Shown: positions 15,859 through 24,865 of the stretch, in pieces | Layout of the letters: the number at the start of each line of letters is the position of its first letter | Position numbering within the stretch: the first letter of the stretch is position 1 | Assembly: GCF_009765975.1 (NCBI RefSeq) | Contig: NZ_LMUJ01000060.1 | Span: 18,136-53,940 of the forward strand | DNA from: Acidisphaera sp. S103 | GTDB lineage: Bacteria; Pseudomonadota; Alphaproteobacteria; Acetobacterales; Acetobacteraceae | Reading direction: 5' to 3' | DNA length: 35,805 nucleotides | Program-made: the position numbers and the translations under genes | Notes under the pieces: generated by a model | The model's input: only the letters and a program-made list of their open reading frames with translations | Told to the model about the DNA's origin: nothing | Database searches by the model: none

Positions 15859-17805
15859 GTGTCCGCGCTCTTCGAAATCCATCTGCTTTGGCCCGCCCTC
15901 CTGGGTGCGGCTTTGCTCATCTTATTGATTATCCTGATGTTTTCCGGCGACGGTTGGGTATTCATCCCCAACGATTCCTACGGCATCGTCGAACGTAAAT
16001 GGTCGCTCCGCGGCAGTCGCGACGGTGGCAAGATCGGTTTCGTGGCACTCGGCGGCGAAACCGGTTTCCTGCCGGAGACAATCCATGGCGGTTTCCACAG
16101 CTACATGCCGTTCATGTATCGCGTGCATCGCCAGAAGCTCATCACCGTCCGCAACATCGGTTACCTGTTCGCCCGAGCGGGCGCGCCATTGCCGAACGGT
16201 CAGGCGCTGGCAGCGTGGCCGGAGGATGTCGATCCCCGCGATGCAAGGTCGTTCCTGACCAAAGGGGGACAGCAGGGCAATCAGCGTCATATCCTGCGCG
16301 CCGCCTCCTATGCCATCAACACCGCCCTGTTCGTGGTGTTCACCGAAGATGGCACCTACGAAATCCCGCTGGGCGACCGGGAGAAAATCGACTCCCTGCA
16401 CGCGCTGATCCAAAGCCGCGGCGGCTACGACCCGGTCTTCCTCGATGCCGACGATATCGGCGTGGTGACGGTGCAGGACGGTCCGGCCCTGGACCATGGC
16501 GAGATCATCGCCCCCACCGTCGGCACCGACGCCAAGGTCCCGGCGCTGTTCCACAACAGTTTCCAGGACGTGCCGAAGTTCCTCGCCGCCGGCGGCCGCC
16601 GCGGCCGGCAGGAACAGGTGCTGACCGAAGGCACGTACTATATCAACCGGCTGTTCGCGACGGTCGACTTCAAGGAAAAGACGATGGTGGAGATGGGCAC
16701 CGTCGGCGTGGTCGTGTCCTACGTCGGACCTCCAGGCGCCGATCTGACCGGAGCCGACTACAAGCACGGCCAGTTGGTCGAGCAAGGCCAGCGCGGCGTC
16801 TGGCAAGTGCCGCTGCAACCCGGCAAATACGCCTACAACCCATATGCGTACAAGGTGAAGACCGTCCCGACCACGAACTTCCAGCTCCGCTGGATCGAGG
16901 CAGCGACGGACGGCCACAACTTCGACGCCAACCTGTCGGAGATCAGGCTGATCACCCGCGACGCGTTCGAGCCCATCCTGCCGTTGTCCATCGTGGTGCA
17001 CATCGCCCAGGAGGACGCGCCCTACGTCCTGCAGCAATTCGGGCCGGAGATCGGCAACCTTGTGGACCAATCGCTCGATCCGATGGTCAGCGCCTGGTTC
17101 AAGGACGCCGCGCAGGCCCTGACCCTGATCGAACTGGTGAACGAACGCGCCGCGCTACAAGCCAAAGCCCTGGCCGAGATGAAAGTACGCTTCGGCAAAT
17201 ACCGCTTGAACGTCATGGAGGTGATGATCGGCACCCCCCGCGCCGCCCCCGGTGACAAGCACATCGACACGGTGTTCGAGCAGCTTCGCTCTCGCCAGGT
17301 CGCCAAGGAGCAGGCCGCGACGTACGCCAGCCAGCAGGAAGCCGCGGTCAAGGAACGAGAACTCAACGAAGCCAAGGCCATCGCCGCCCAGCAACCCGCG
17401 CTGACCGCCTCCAAGGTCGCGATCGCCGTCGCCGAGAACGAGGGTGAGGCCGCCTTGAAACGTAAAACCAAGGAAGCCGAAGCCCTGGTCAAAACCGCCA
17501 CCGCCACCGCCGAACAGACCCGCCTCGCCGGTCAGGCCGAGGCCGCTCGGATTCAGGCCATCGGCGCCGCTGAGGCCAGCGCGACCAAAGCCCAGTCCGA
17601 CGCGCTTGGCGGCCCGGATGCCGCTCTACGGCGCGCCATCGCGGGTTTGCTGGCCGAGGCCATCAAGAACGCTAAACAACCGCTCGTCCCGGGCATCGTG
17701 ATGGGCGCCGGCGGTCAAACCAGCATCGCCGACTTGCTGATGAGCATGGCGGTCGCCAACGGTTCCGTCGGCAAGCTGCTGACCGGGGAGTCTCCGACAG
17801 CCTGA
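15859..17805 (+). CDS. Large SPFH/band 7 (flotillin-like) membrane protein
   Basis: This 648-residue protein starts with GTG at 15859, with GAGG eight bases upstream. A single membrane segment spans residues 10-29. Residues 38-110 are a band-7-like start (VFIPNDSYGIVER). Two related modules follow at 132-158 and 241-266, both of the form FLxxGGxxGxQ...YxINxLF. The band 7 core is at about 280-450 (QPGKYAYNPYAYKVKTVPTTN, VVHIAQEDAPYVLQQFG). An Ala/Glu/Lys coiled coil runs over about 475-580, and a hydrophobic tail follows. SPFH proteins oligomerise into membrane microdomain cages. It is longer than typical flotillins (about 430-500 residues). No NfeD/YuaF partner gene is adjacent. Confidence 0.9.
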   Translation: MSALFEIHLLWPALLGAALLILLIILMFSGDGWVFIPNDSYGIVERKWSLRGSRDGGKIGFVALGGETGFLPETIHGGFHSYMPFMYRVHRQKLITVRNIGYLFARAGAPLPNGQALAAWPEDVDPRDARSFLTKGGQQGNQRHILRAASYAINTALFVVFTEDGTYEIPLGDREKIDSLHALIQSRGGYDPVFLDADDIGVVTVQDGPALDHGEIIAPTVGTDAKVPALFHNSFQDVPKFLAAGGRRGRQEQVLTEGTYYINRLFATVDFKEKTMVEMGTVGVVVSYVGPPGADLTGADYKHGQLVEQGQRGVWQVPLQPGKYAYNPYAYKVKTVPTTNFQLRWIEAATDGHNFDANLSEIRLITRDAFEPILPLSIVVHIAQEDAPYVLQQFGPEIGNLVDQSLDPMVSAWFKDAAQALTLIELVNERAALQAKALAEMKVRFGKYRLNVMEVMIGTPRAAPGDKHIDTVFEQLRSRQVAKEQAATYASQQEAAVKERELNEAKAIAAQQPALTASKVAIAVAENEGEAALKRKTKEAEALVKTATATAEQTRLAGQAEAARIQAIGAAEASATKAQSDALGGPDAALRRAIAGLLAEAIKNAKQPLVPGIVMGAGGQTSIADLLMSMAVANGSVGKLLTGESPTA

Positions 17806-17819
17806 CGAAGTAGGACAAT

Positions 17820-17866
17820 ACGGCACACACGATGACTCCCGATCGCTTCCGCCACGTGTGTGCCGT
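17820..17866. terminator. Perfect 12-bp inverted repeat between convergent genes
   Basis: ACGGCACACACG (17820-17831) and CGTGTGTGCCGT (17855-17866) are perfect complements around a 23-base loop, 15 bases after the SPFH stop. A second hairpin follows, with CCTCGC (17901-17906) and GCGAGG (17929-17934) as its outer arms. No T-run is present. A transcription or RNA 3'-end structure for the convergent pair is the simplest reading. Confidence 0.55.
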
Positions 17867-17942
17867 CTTGGATGGCAAGCATTGCCTGTACCAAAAATAA
17901 CCTCGCCTTCGCCACCCGTTCGGACGGTGCGAGGCAACATCC

Positions 17943-18431
17943 CTACGGTGTCGGTACCGCCGACGAATGGTGGTGGACGATCAGCCATTTGCCGTGTTCG
18001 GGCGCATAGATGTAAGTATAACGAGCTCGCACCTGTTTGCGGCTGTTAGGCTGATCACCGTTGAGGGTGAAGGTGTAGATGCCGATGTCATAGGCGATGT
18101 TGCAGCCGCGATGGATGATCCGTTGGTCAATCTTTCCGTCCGGCGCCTGCTTCAGAAAATAGTCAAAATAGCCGCGGATCGCGTCATGCCCGACCAGCGG
18201 GCCGCTCTGTACCGTCGGCAACAGGGTCGCATTCGCAGCATAGTTCGCGACCACCGCTTCTGAGTTCCTGGTCTCTAACGACTTGTTCCATCGATCGAAA
18301 AGTGCCTCCACCTGTCGGTCGGTAATGGTTTGGCAGGCCGCGGGCCGGGATGGCTCCCGGGCGTCGACGACGGCGGGTAGCAAGCCGATAGCGATCGTGC
18401 CCGCAAACAGCACGGTGCCCAGTCTCAACAT
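17943..18431 (-). CDS. Secreted SnoaL-like/DUF4440-type protein (SgcJ/EcaC family)
   Basis: This 162-residue protein has an N-terminal signal peptide (MLRLGTVLFAGTIAIGLL, probable cleavage after AVVDA) and a NTF2-like cone domain. Recognisable stretches are VEALFDRWNKSLETRNSEAV, the segment NATLLPTVQSGPLVGHDAI, and the C-terminal YIYAPEHGKWLIVHHHSSAVP, characteristic of the SgcJ/EcaC group. The function of the group is not settled; members include small ligand-binding or isomerase-like proteins and are often periplasmic. The start at 18431 is chosen because GGGAGG lies just upstream and it gives a clean signal peptide; the open frame continues upstream but encodes nothing protein-like. It converges with the SPFH gene. 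Confidence 0.85.
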   Translation of the reverse strand: MLRLGTVLFAGTIAIGLLPAVVDAREPSRPAACQTITDRQVEALFDRWNKSLETRNSEAVVANYAANATLLPTVQSGPLVGHDAIRGYFDYFLKQAPDGKIDQRIIHRGCNIAYDIGIYTFTLNGDQPNSRKQVRARYTYIYAPEHGKWLIVHHHSSAVPTP

Positions 18432-18561
18432 ATGACGCCTCCCGGTTGGACGGCTGAACGATTGTCCAGTCGAATTGTGATTAGTATTTAGAGAGCAACA
18501 TCTCATAGGCGGCATCCAATAGCAAGGTCTGGCAAAATGGATACTTACCAATCGACCTGCT

Positions 18562-18722
18562 ATTCCGCCAGTCGTCCAGGTCGCACATGAGAAAGTGGTA
18601 TATCTACTGTACGCCTTCATGAAGACATCGACAATTGGATCGCCCTGCCGAAGCCGGACGCCGCGTCGATCGAGACGAGATTGAAACGTGCTCATGTGCT
18701 GGATGCGGAGGACCGACCATGA
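18562..18722 (+). pseudogene. Frameshifted remnant of RelE/Gp49-type toxin
   Basis: Frame 1 encodes VVQVAHEKVVYLLYAFMKTST, here read as 18571-18633 with flanks, and stays open to 18638. Shifting by one base there continues as IALPKPDAASIETRLKRAH and ends at a TGA at 18720-18722. Joined, this matches the C-terminal half of the phage Gp49-like/HigB (RelE/ParE superfamily) toxins, which read roughly vYvLhaFqKKStkGIaTPK followed by I..RLKrA. A single-base loss near 18638 explains the shift. The N-terminal half is not found, and a stop lies in frame at 18520. The match rests on my memory of the family pattern. Confidence 0.55.
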
Positions 18723-18748
18723 ACAACACCGCTGTCGTCACGCCTTGA
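18719..18748 (+). pseudogene. Antitoxin start fragment (nine codons)
   Basis: ATG at 18719 overlaps the toxin remnant's stop in an ATGA junction, the usual toxin-antitoxin arrangement. It encodes MNNTAVVTP and then stops at 18746. XRE-type antitoxins of Gp49-like toxins commonly begin with a short polar stretch ending in VTP, so this looks like the surviving 5' end of the antitoxin. Confidence 0.4.
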
Positions 18749-18788
18749 CGGTTCCGTTTCGTCCGTCCTGCCTATACACACTGCCCCA

Positions 18789-20111
18789 ATGGCCGCTCAC
18801 GCACCCAAACCTTCTCGCCGCAAGCCCCCCGAACCGGCGCAGGTCCGCATCGACCGCGTCGGGTCGGAGGGCGACGGCATCGCCAAGCTCCCCGACGGCA
18901 CGCCGCTCTACCTGCCGTTCACCCTTCCCGGTGAAACTGTCACCGCCCGCCCGCTGCAATCCCGCGGTGACGGCTGGCACGCCTTCGCCGAAACCATCGC
19001 CGACGCCACCGACGCCCGTGTCGAGCCGCCCTGCCGCCATTTTGGCCGCTGCGGCGGCTGCGTGCTGCAACACTGGCGCGACAGCGACTACCGGGCCTGG
19101 AAAGCCGGCCTGGTATCCTACGCCCTGCGCCAGGCCGGCTTCGCCACGCCTCCCGACCCAATGCCGTTCGTCCCCGGCCTGCCCGGCGAACGCCGCCGCA
19201 TCGATTTCGCGGTCCGCCGCACAACCGGCCGCATCATCCTGGGCCTGCACGAACAACGCTCCGCCGAGGTCATCGACATCACCGACTGCCTGGTCCTGCA
19301 TCCGGCACTGATGGCGCTGCTGGGGCCGTTGCGCGCGCTGCTTCAGGGACTGAATGCGGTGCGACGCGAAGGCTCGATCGTCATCAACCTGCTGGACTCC
19401 GGCCCCGACATGCTGCTGCGGACGGATGCGGCCCTGACGCTGGAGGACCGCATCGCCCTGACCGACTTCGCCCGCGATCACGGCCTGCCCCGGGTGTCGC
19501 AGACCCTGGGCGGCGACACGCCGGAGACGATCGGGCTGCTCCGTCCGCCCACCACCACGCTATCGGGTGTCTCGGTGCGGCCACCGCCCGGCGTGTTCCT
19601 GCAAGCCACTGCCGAGGGAGAGCGCGCCATCGTCGAGGCGGTTCTGAACGGCATGCCCGGCAAGATCACCAGCAAGACCAGGGTGGCGGAACTATACGCG
19701 GGCTGCGGGACACTGACATTCGCGCTGGCCGGCAAGGTGCGCGTGGCCGCCTTCGAGGGCGACACGGCCACAATCGGCGCGCTGAAGCAGGCGATCAACC
19801 AGGGCGGCGTGGCAGGACGGATCGAGGCGTTTCAGCGCGATCTGGCGCGCCAGCCGCTGTCGGCGAAGGAGTTGAAGGCGTTCGCGGCGGTGGTGCTCGA
19901 TCCCCCGCATGGTGGCGCCGCGGCGCAAATCGGTCAGATCGCCGCGGCCGGCGTGCCGACAGTGGTGTATGTCAGTTGCAACCCGGCCACCCTATCGCGC
20001 GACGCTCGGATGCTGAACGGCGCTGGATACACCCTCGCGGCGGTCACCGTGATCGACCAGTTCCTCTGGTCGGCTCGGGTCGAAAGCGTCAGCGTGTTCC
20101 GCCGCACGTAA
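18789..20111 (+). CDS. Class I SAM-dependent RNA uracil-C5 methyltransferase (RlmC/RlmD-like)
   Basis: This 440-residue protein belongs to the TrmA/RlmC/RlmD family, which methylates C5 of uridine in rRNA or tRNA. It shows a TRAM-like N-terminal beta-barrel (residues about 18-75), the Fe-S cluster cysteines in [10 protein letters not shown] (a further Cys, Cys126-like DCLVLHP, follows), the SAM-binding motif [13 protein letters not shown], the motif LDPPHGG, and the catalytic nucleophile in [11 protein letters not shown]. Which RNA position is modified cannot be decided. There is no Shine-Dalgarno sequence, and a -10-like box only about 10 bases upstream suggests a very short leader. Confidence 0.92.
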   Translation: MAAHAPKPSRRKPPEPAQVRIDRVGSEGDGIAKLPDGTPLYLPFTLPGETVTARPLQSRGDGWHAFAETIADATDARVEPPCRHFGRCGGCVLQHWRDSDYRAWKAGLVSYALRQAGFATPPDPMPFVPGLPGERRRIDFAVRRTTGRIILGLHEQRSAEVIDITDCLVLHPALMALLGPLRALLQGLNAVRREGSIVINLLDSGPDMLLRTDAALTLEDRIALTDFARDHGLPRVSQTLGGDTPETIGLLRPPTTTLSGVSVRPPPGVFLQATAEGERAIVEAVLNGMPGKITSKTRVAELYAGCGTLTFALAGKVRVAAFEGDTATIGALKQAINQGGVAGRIEAFQRDLARQPLSAKELKAFAAVVLDPPHGGAAAQIGQIAAAGVPTVVYVSCNPATLSRDARMLNGAGYTLAAVTVIDQFLWSARVESVSVFRRT

Positions 20112-20139
20112 CCGGCCCGGCGTCGTGGGGCAACCCGTC

Positions 20140-21753
20140 CTACGCCGCCACATCCTCCAAAATCATCGCAGCCGCCTTCTCGCCGATCATGATGCTCGGT
20201 GCATTCGTGTTCCCCGCGACGACCGAGGGCATGATCGACGCATCCGCGACCCGCAGCCCGCCCACCCCATGCACGCGCAGCCGAGGATCGACCACCGCGT
20301 TCGTTCCAGTCCCCATCGCGCACGTACTGCTGGGGTGATGATTGGAAACCCCGGTCTGCCGCACGAACGCCTCCATGTCCGCGTCGGATTGCGTCGCCGG
20401 TCCAGGAGCGATTTCCGCCGCGATATACGGTCGCAACGCCGGCTGTTCGGCGATTGTCCGAACCAGCCTGATCCCGGTCACGACGGCCCGCATGTCGTAA
20501 TCGGTGCGCAGGAAATCAAACAGGATCGACGGCGGCGCCAGCGGATCCGGACTCGCCAGCCGCACCGTGCCGCGTCCGTCCGGTTTCAGGTGCACCGGGC
20601 TTAAGGTGAACCCCGGAAACCGGTGCGAGATCACGCGGTCCCTGGTGCGCTCCAGCGTGCTCCATTCCAGCAGGTTGATCTGCAAATCCGGCCGCTCCAG
20701 CCTTGGATCGGACCGCGTGAACAACCCGGCATGAATGCCGTTGCTCGCCATCGGGCCGGAACGGAACAGGCTGTAGCGAATACCCGCGGCGATCTTGCGC
20801 GGCCAGGAGTTCTCCAGGTCGTTCAATGTGATCGAGCGGGTGCAACGCCAGCTCATGTAGGTGTTGAAATGGTCGTGCAGGTTGGACCCCACCGCCGGCA
20901 TGTCGCGAACGACGTCGATCCCCATGTCGCGCAGGTGCTCCGCCGGGCCCAGACCTGAAAGTTGCAGAAGCTGGGGCGACCCGTAGGTGCCGCCGGACAC
21001 AACCACCTCCCGCCGGGCGGCCGCGATCCTGCGCCCCTCCAGACACGCGTATTCCACCCCCGTCGCGCGGCCATCACTTAAAATCACCCGTGTGGCGTGG
21101 GCGCCAGTGCGAATGGTCAGGTTCGGGCGAGACCGGGCGGGGTCCAGATAGGCCTTCGCCGTGCTCCAGCGGCGACGGTTCGATGTGGTGGTCTGGTAGT
21201 AGCCGCAGCCCTCCTGCATGGCGCCGTTGAAATCGGGATTGCGAGGGACTCCCGCTTGCTCGCAAGCCGCCAGCACGGCGTCGGTCAGTTCGAACCGCCG
21301 CGGCTGGTCGGATACGTTCAGCGGGCCGCCGGTGCCATGATATTCGCTGTCCCCACGCGCCTGGTTCTGGGCTTTGCGGAAATACGGCAGCACCGAATCC
21401 CAGTCCCAGCCGGTGCAGCCGCGTTGCCGCCATTCGTCATAGTCGGCGTGGTTGCCGCGGATATAAACCATGCCGTTGATGGAGCTTGTGCCGCCCAAGG
21501 TCTTGCCGCGCGGCAGGTACAGCCGCCGATTGTCCAGCGTCGGCTGCGGCGCACTCTCGAACTTCCAGTTCACCCTCGGGTCGATGAAGGTCTTGGCGAA
21601 ACCCAGGGGAATATGGATCCAGGGGTTGGTATCGGGCGGCCCGGCCTCCAGCAGCAGGACGCTATGGCGGCCGGATTCCGACAGCCGCGAGGCGACCACG
21701 GCCCCAGCCGATCCCGCCCCGGTGACGATGAAGTCATAGGTTTCCTGTTGCAT
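20140..21753 (-). CDS. GMC-family FAD oxidoreductase (choline dehydrogenase-like)
   Basis: This 537-residue glucose-methanol-choline oxidoreductase has the FAD motif [19 protein letters not shown] followed by LLLEAGPPD. It has the GMC signature 1 ([19 protein letters not shown]), signature 2 ([17 protein letters not shown]), the active-site His pair region [11 protein letters not shown], and the C-terminal [14 protein letters not shown]. It would oxidise an alcohol to an aldehyde or ketone. BetA-type and generic alcohol dehydrogenases share these motifs and no betaine gene is nearby, so the substrate is left open. A purine-rich leader (GGAGGGG, AGGA) precedes the ATG. It lies 116 bases after the acyltransferase gene on the same strand. 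Confidence 0.93.
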   Translation of the reverse strand: MQQETYDFIVTGAGSAGAVVASRLSESGRHSVLLLEAGPPDTNPWIHIPLGFAKTFIDPRVNWKFESAPQPTLDNRRLYLPRGKTLGGTSSINGMVYIRGNHADYDEWRQRGCTGWDWDSVLPYFRKAQNQARGDSEYHGTGGPLNVSDQPRRFELTDAVLAACEQAGVPRNPDFNGAMQEGCGYYQTTTSNRRRWSTAKAYLDPARSRPNLTIRTGAHATRVILSDGRATGVEYACLEGRRIAAARREVVVSGGTYGSPQLLQLSGLGPAEHLRDMGIDVVRDMPAVGSNLHDHFNTYMSWRCTRSITLNDLENSWPRKIAAGIRYSLFRSGPMASNGIHAGLFTRSDPRLERPDLQINLLEWSTLERTRDRVISHRFPGFTLSPVHLKPDGRGTVRLASPDPLAPPSILFDFLRTDYDMRAVVTGIRLVRTIAEQPALRPYIAAEIAPGPATQSDADMEAFVRQTGVSNHHPSSTCAMGTGTNAVVDPRLRVHGVGGLRVADASIMPSVVAGNTNAPSIMIGEKAAAMILEDVAA

Positions 21754-21869
21754 TCCTGTCGTCGTCCCCTCCGTCCGCTATCCTGGACCGGGGTCGTCAC
21801 GACCGGCAAGACCGGCCAATGGGAACGACCTTTGGGGGTGCGATCTGATAGGCAAATAAAGGCCTCGAA

Positions 21870-22982
21870 CTACCGCCGCCGGAAACCGGTGACCGAGCGA
21901 ACGGCCCGGCGCAAGACGGCTGAACTGCACCAACTCAACCCCAGCGCGCCTGTGAACACCCCGGCCGCCTTGGGAAGCGCCCCGATATCGGCGTCCAGCA
22001 GCGCATACTGGCCCCAGACGACGAACGGATAGTGCAGCAGGTAGATACCGTAGGAATTCGCGCTCAAGCTGTCCCAGACCGCGAACCGTCGTTTGAACCT
22101 GGCGAATAACGCCACTGCCGCTTGGGTTGCGGCGGCGCAGAACAGCGCCACCGTCACGCCGTACAGCACCAGCCAAACGATACGAGGCACCAGTAAGGGG
22201 ACATGCAACCGGCAACTCTGCACCGCCAACAACAATACGAACAACGCCGCCGCCAGCACCACCGGCCGCCGCCCCTGGACACGGATCGCCGGCCCGATCG
22301 CGACGCCGGCGTAGAAATACCCGGCATAGAGCAATACACGGCTTGCCTGGATCGCGAATGGACCCCACGCGAACCAGCGAGCCGACCCGAACGCCACCAG
22401 CAGCGGCAGGTAGGTGGCCAACGACAACGCCGCCAACGCTATAAACGAGACCCCGCGATGCCACGGCCGTGGCCGGATCGCCACGGCCATGACGTCGAAG
22501 CCGAACAGGACGGCGACGAACCACGCGGGACCGGCCGGCCACGGCCCATCGAACACGGTCTGCACCCAGAACGCGCCGAAGCCGATCTGAGACCCGGTCA
22601 TCCGATAGGATGGATAATAGGCCAGCGGCATAACCGTCAGCACGGCCAGCGCGAATGGCAACCCCAGCCGCCGCAGCCGATCGAGTAGATAGGCCGTCCG
22701 CCCCTTTCGCCGCAGGCTGGGTCCGACGAACAGGCCAGACAGAAGAAACATCAGCGGCATGAAGTAGCTGTCGTTGAACAGCACGGCGATGTCGAAGCCC
22801 ACCCAGCGCTGGCTGTCCACGATCGGGGCGCTGGACCAAAGATAGTGCCGCGCATCGAAGTGCCCGAACCCGCAATAGGCGAGCACCGAGTGGTGCAGCA
22901 CGACCATGACGATGACGAACCCACGCAGGTAGTCCAGGCCGATCAGACGGCCGCCCTGCTCGTTGGGCTGTCGATCCCGCAT
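21870..22982 (-). CDS. Acyltransferase 3 family membrane protein
   Basis: This 370-residue integral membrane protein (380 if a GTG at 23012 is used) has about ten hydrophobic segments. The acyltransferase-3 start is GLDYLRGFVIVMVVLHHSVLA with the conserved Arg and His residues. Further matches are FMPLMFLLSGLFV and the late SYGIYLLHYPFVVWGQ. Family members O-acylate surface polysaccharides, lipids or antibiotics, or modify glucans (OpgC branch). Neither start has a good Shine-Dalgarno sequence; the ATG at 22982 places the conserved domain about 15 residues in, as is usual. It is divergent from moaE with only about 50 bases between starts. Confidence 0.88.
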   Translation of the reverse strand: MRDRQPNEQGGRLIGLDYLRGFVIVMVVLHHSVLAYCGFGHFDARHYLWSSAPIVDSQRWVGFDIAVLFNDSYFMPLMFLLSGLFVGPSLRRKGRTAYLLDRLRRLGLPFALAVLTVMPLAYYPSYRMTGSQIGFGAFWVQTVFDGPWPAGPAWFVAVLFGFDVMAVAIRPRPWHRGVSFIALAALSLATYLPLLVAFGSARWFAWGPFAIQASRVLLYAGYFYAGVAIGPAIRVQGRRPVVLAAALFVLLLAVQSCRLHVPLLVPRIVWLVLYGVTVALFCAAATQAAVALFARFKRRFAVWDSLSANSYGIYLLHYPFVVWGQYALLDADIGALPKAAGVFTGALGLSWCSSAVLRRAVRSVTGFRRR

Positions 22983-23034
22983 GCGCTTCGTGCCCCATGA
23001 CAAACCGGCCACCAGGGTTTAGCGTATTTCCCCA

Positions 23035-23484
23035 ATGGCGCATATCAAGGTCCAGACCGAGGATTTCGACGTCGGCGCGGAGATCGCCGCCCTGACGCTT
23101 GGCCGCAGCGATATCGGCGGGATCGGCTGCTTCGTCGGCACCGTCCGCGACAACGGCCAGACCGTCACCGGCATGACCCTGGAACACTATCCCGGCATGA
23201 CGGAACGCGCGATCGCCGCGATCGCCGACCAGGCGGCGGACCGCTGGCCTCTGCTCGGCTGCACGATCATCCATCGCGTCGGCCCGCTGCGGCCGGGCGA
23301 CAACATCGTGCTGGTGATCGCTGCCTCCGCCCACCGGCAGGCGGCTCTGGACGCCACTGCGTTCCTGATCGATTGGCTGAAAACCAAGGCGCCGTTCTGG
23401 AAGCGGGAAGACCGGACCGGCGGCGACGGCGCCTGGGTGGATGCGCGTGAGGAAGACAACGCGGCGGCGTCGCGCTGGGACTGA
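23035..23484 (+). CDS. moaE: Molybdopterin synthase catalytic subunit
   Basis: This 149-residue MoaE, with the small subunit MoaD, inserts sulfur into precursor Z to form molybdopterin. Family stretches are GCFVGTVRD, LEHYPGMTE, the segment IIHRVGPLRPGDNIVLV, and the catalytic-Lys region WLKTKAPFWKRE. No moaD is adjacent, so the partner must lie elsewhere. There is no Shine-Dalgarno sequence before the ATG. The Rieske alpha gene begins 31 bases downstream on the same strand, so read-through is possible; Rieske oxygenases need no molybdenum, so the pairing is probably incidental. Confidence 0.95.
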   Translation: MAHIKVQTEDFDVGAEIAALTLGRSDIGGIGCFVGTVRDNGQTVTGMTLEHYPGMTERAIAAIADQAADRWPLLGCTIIHRVGPLRPGDNIVLVIAASAHRQAALDATAFLIDWLKTKAPFWKREDRTGGDGAWVDAREEDNAAASRWD

Positions 23485-23515
23485 CGTCGCCGGAACAACA
23501 GGGAGCCAAGGCAGA

Positions 23516-24865
23516 ATGACAACAACACTGCCCATCGATCAGATGATCGACACCAAACGCGGCATGATCAGCCGGGAAATCTTCGTTTCGCCCGAATTCC
23601 ACCGGGAGGAACTGGATAAGCTGTTTACGCGCGCGTGGCTGTTCGTTGGGCATGAAAGTCAGATTCCCAACCCTGGCGACTTCTTCGTATCTCGCATGGG
23701 CGAGGAATCCGTCATCCTTTGCCGCGACACCCACGGTGCGGTCCACGTCTTCCTGAACTCCTGCCGCCACCGTGGCATGAAGGTGTGCCGTTACGAGTCC
23801 GGCAATACCTCGCTGTTCGTCTGCCCCTATCACTCCTGGAGTTACACCACCGACGGCAAGCTGCAAGGCGTGCCGCTGTATCGCGTGCTGTATGAGGGGC
23901 AATTGGACCGTGCCGATTGGTCGCTGATCGAAACTCCCAGACTGCATCGCTACAAAGGCACTGTCTGGGCGTCCTGGGACCCCGACGCGCCCGATTTCAT
24001 GACTTACCTCGGCGACGCCGTGGATCACCTGGACCAGGTGCTGGATTGCCGCGACGGGCGGCCCGGCGGGTCGGAGGTGATCGGCATCCACAAATGGATT
24101 CTGCCGGCAAACTGGAAGTTCGCGGCGGAGAATTTCCTCGGCGACACCTACCACAATCCGTCCCACCGTTCGGTCGACATCATCGGCATCGGCCCCAGTG
24201 CTCGGGCTGGCGCGGCAGGAAGACGGGATAACGAATACAACAAGGGCCAGCACATCTGGGTGAACTACCCAGCCGGCCACGGTGTCCACAGCGTCTGGAT
24301 GCCGGAGGATTTCGACTACCAGCCGTCCTACGCCCAGTACCCCATCGTCGACGAATACTTCCGTCATTGCTTTTACGAACGAAAAAAGCGGCTGGGTGAC
24401 AAGGCCAGGATCATGCCGTTCACCGGCAATCTGTTCCCGAATACGTCCTATCACGGCCGTCAGCCGCGCGGCCTGTGCGTTTGGCATCCGCACAGCCCGA
24501 CGGAAACCGAGGCATGGCGTTTCTTCATGGTCGATGCCGACGCACCCGCCGAGGTCAAGGACGTGCTGCGCCGGTTCTACATGCGCTACTCCGGCCCAGC
24601 GGGGATGACCGAGCAGGACGACATGGAAAACTGGCTGTACGCCACGAAAGCCAGCACTGGAACGATCGCCCGCCGCTATCCGTTCAACTATCAGCAATCG
24701 CTCGCGACGCACGCGCGCGGCGACATGCTGCCCGGCGACGTCAACGTGCAGATCAGCGAACAGAACGCACGTAACTACTATGATGTATACGCTCGATACC
24801 TGAAAGGCGACGGCTGGGACTCGTTGCTGGGCAACGGCGACGCCGTCAGGCAGGCCGCGGAATGA
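23516..24865 (+). CDS. Rieske non-heme iron oxygenase, alpha (large) subunit
   Basis: This 449-residue catalytic subunit belongs to a two-component-type ring-hydroxylating oxygenase. The Rieske centre is SCRHRGMKVC...FVCPYHSWSY (CxH, then CxxH). The mononuclear iron site is NFLGDTYHNPSH, with Asp and two His, plus the later Asp region GPAGMTEQDDMENW. The layout is that of the biphenyl/naphthalene dioxygenase group rather than the phthalate group. The start at 23516 follows GGGAG and the family N-terminus; an upstream in-frame ATG gives an Arg-rich extension inside moaE. The ATGA overlap with the beta gene shows coupling. No ferredoxin or reductase gene is in the window. The substrate is unknown. 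Confidence 0.94.
   Translation: MTTTLPIDQMIDTKRGMISREIFVSPEFHREELDKLFTRAWLFVGHESQIPNPGDFFVSRMGEESVILCRDTHGAVHVFLNSCRHRGMKVCRYESGNTSLFVCPYHSWSYTTDGKLQGVPLYRVLYEGQLDRADWSLIETPRLHRYKGTVWASWDPDAPDFMTYLGDAVDHLDQVLDCRDGRPGGSEVIGIHKWILPANWKFAAENFLGDTYHNPSHRSVDIIGIGPSARAGAAGRRDNEYNKGQHIWVNYPAGHGVHSVWMPEDFDYQPSYAQYPIVDEYFRHCFYERKKRLGDKARIMPFTGNLFPNTSYHGRQPRGLCVWHPHSPTETEAWRFFMVDADAPAEVKDVLRRFYMRYSGPAGMTEQDDMENWLYATKASTGTIARRYPFNYQQSLATHARGDMLPGDVNVQISEQNARNYYDVYARYLKGDGWDSLLGNGDAVRQAAE

Larger units (their letters stand above)
18432..18788. other. 357-bp spacer holding a decayed toxin-antitoxin remnant
   Basis: No intact gene is visible. The left part is less GC-rich than its surroundings and should hold the promoter of the secreted protein. 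The right part carries the toxin and antitoxin remnants listed separately. A TATACA -10-like box at 18773-18778 lies only about 10 bases before the methyltransferase ATG. Confidence 0.6.

Noticed and set aside
21778-23535. 585-codon minus-strand frame spanning acyltransferase and moaE
   Set aside because: Low-complexity Arg/Gly/Val product in the wrong frame; both real genes have clear family motifs.
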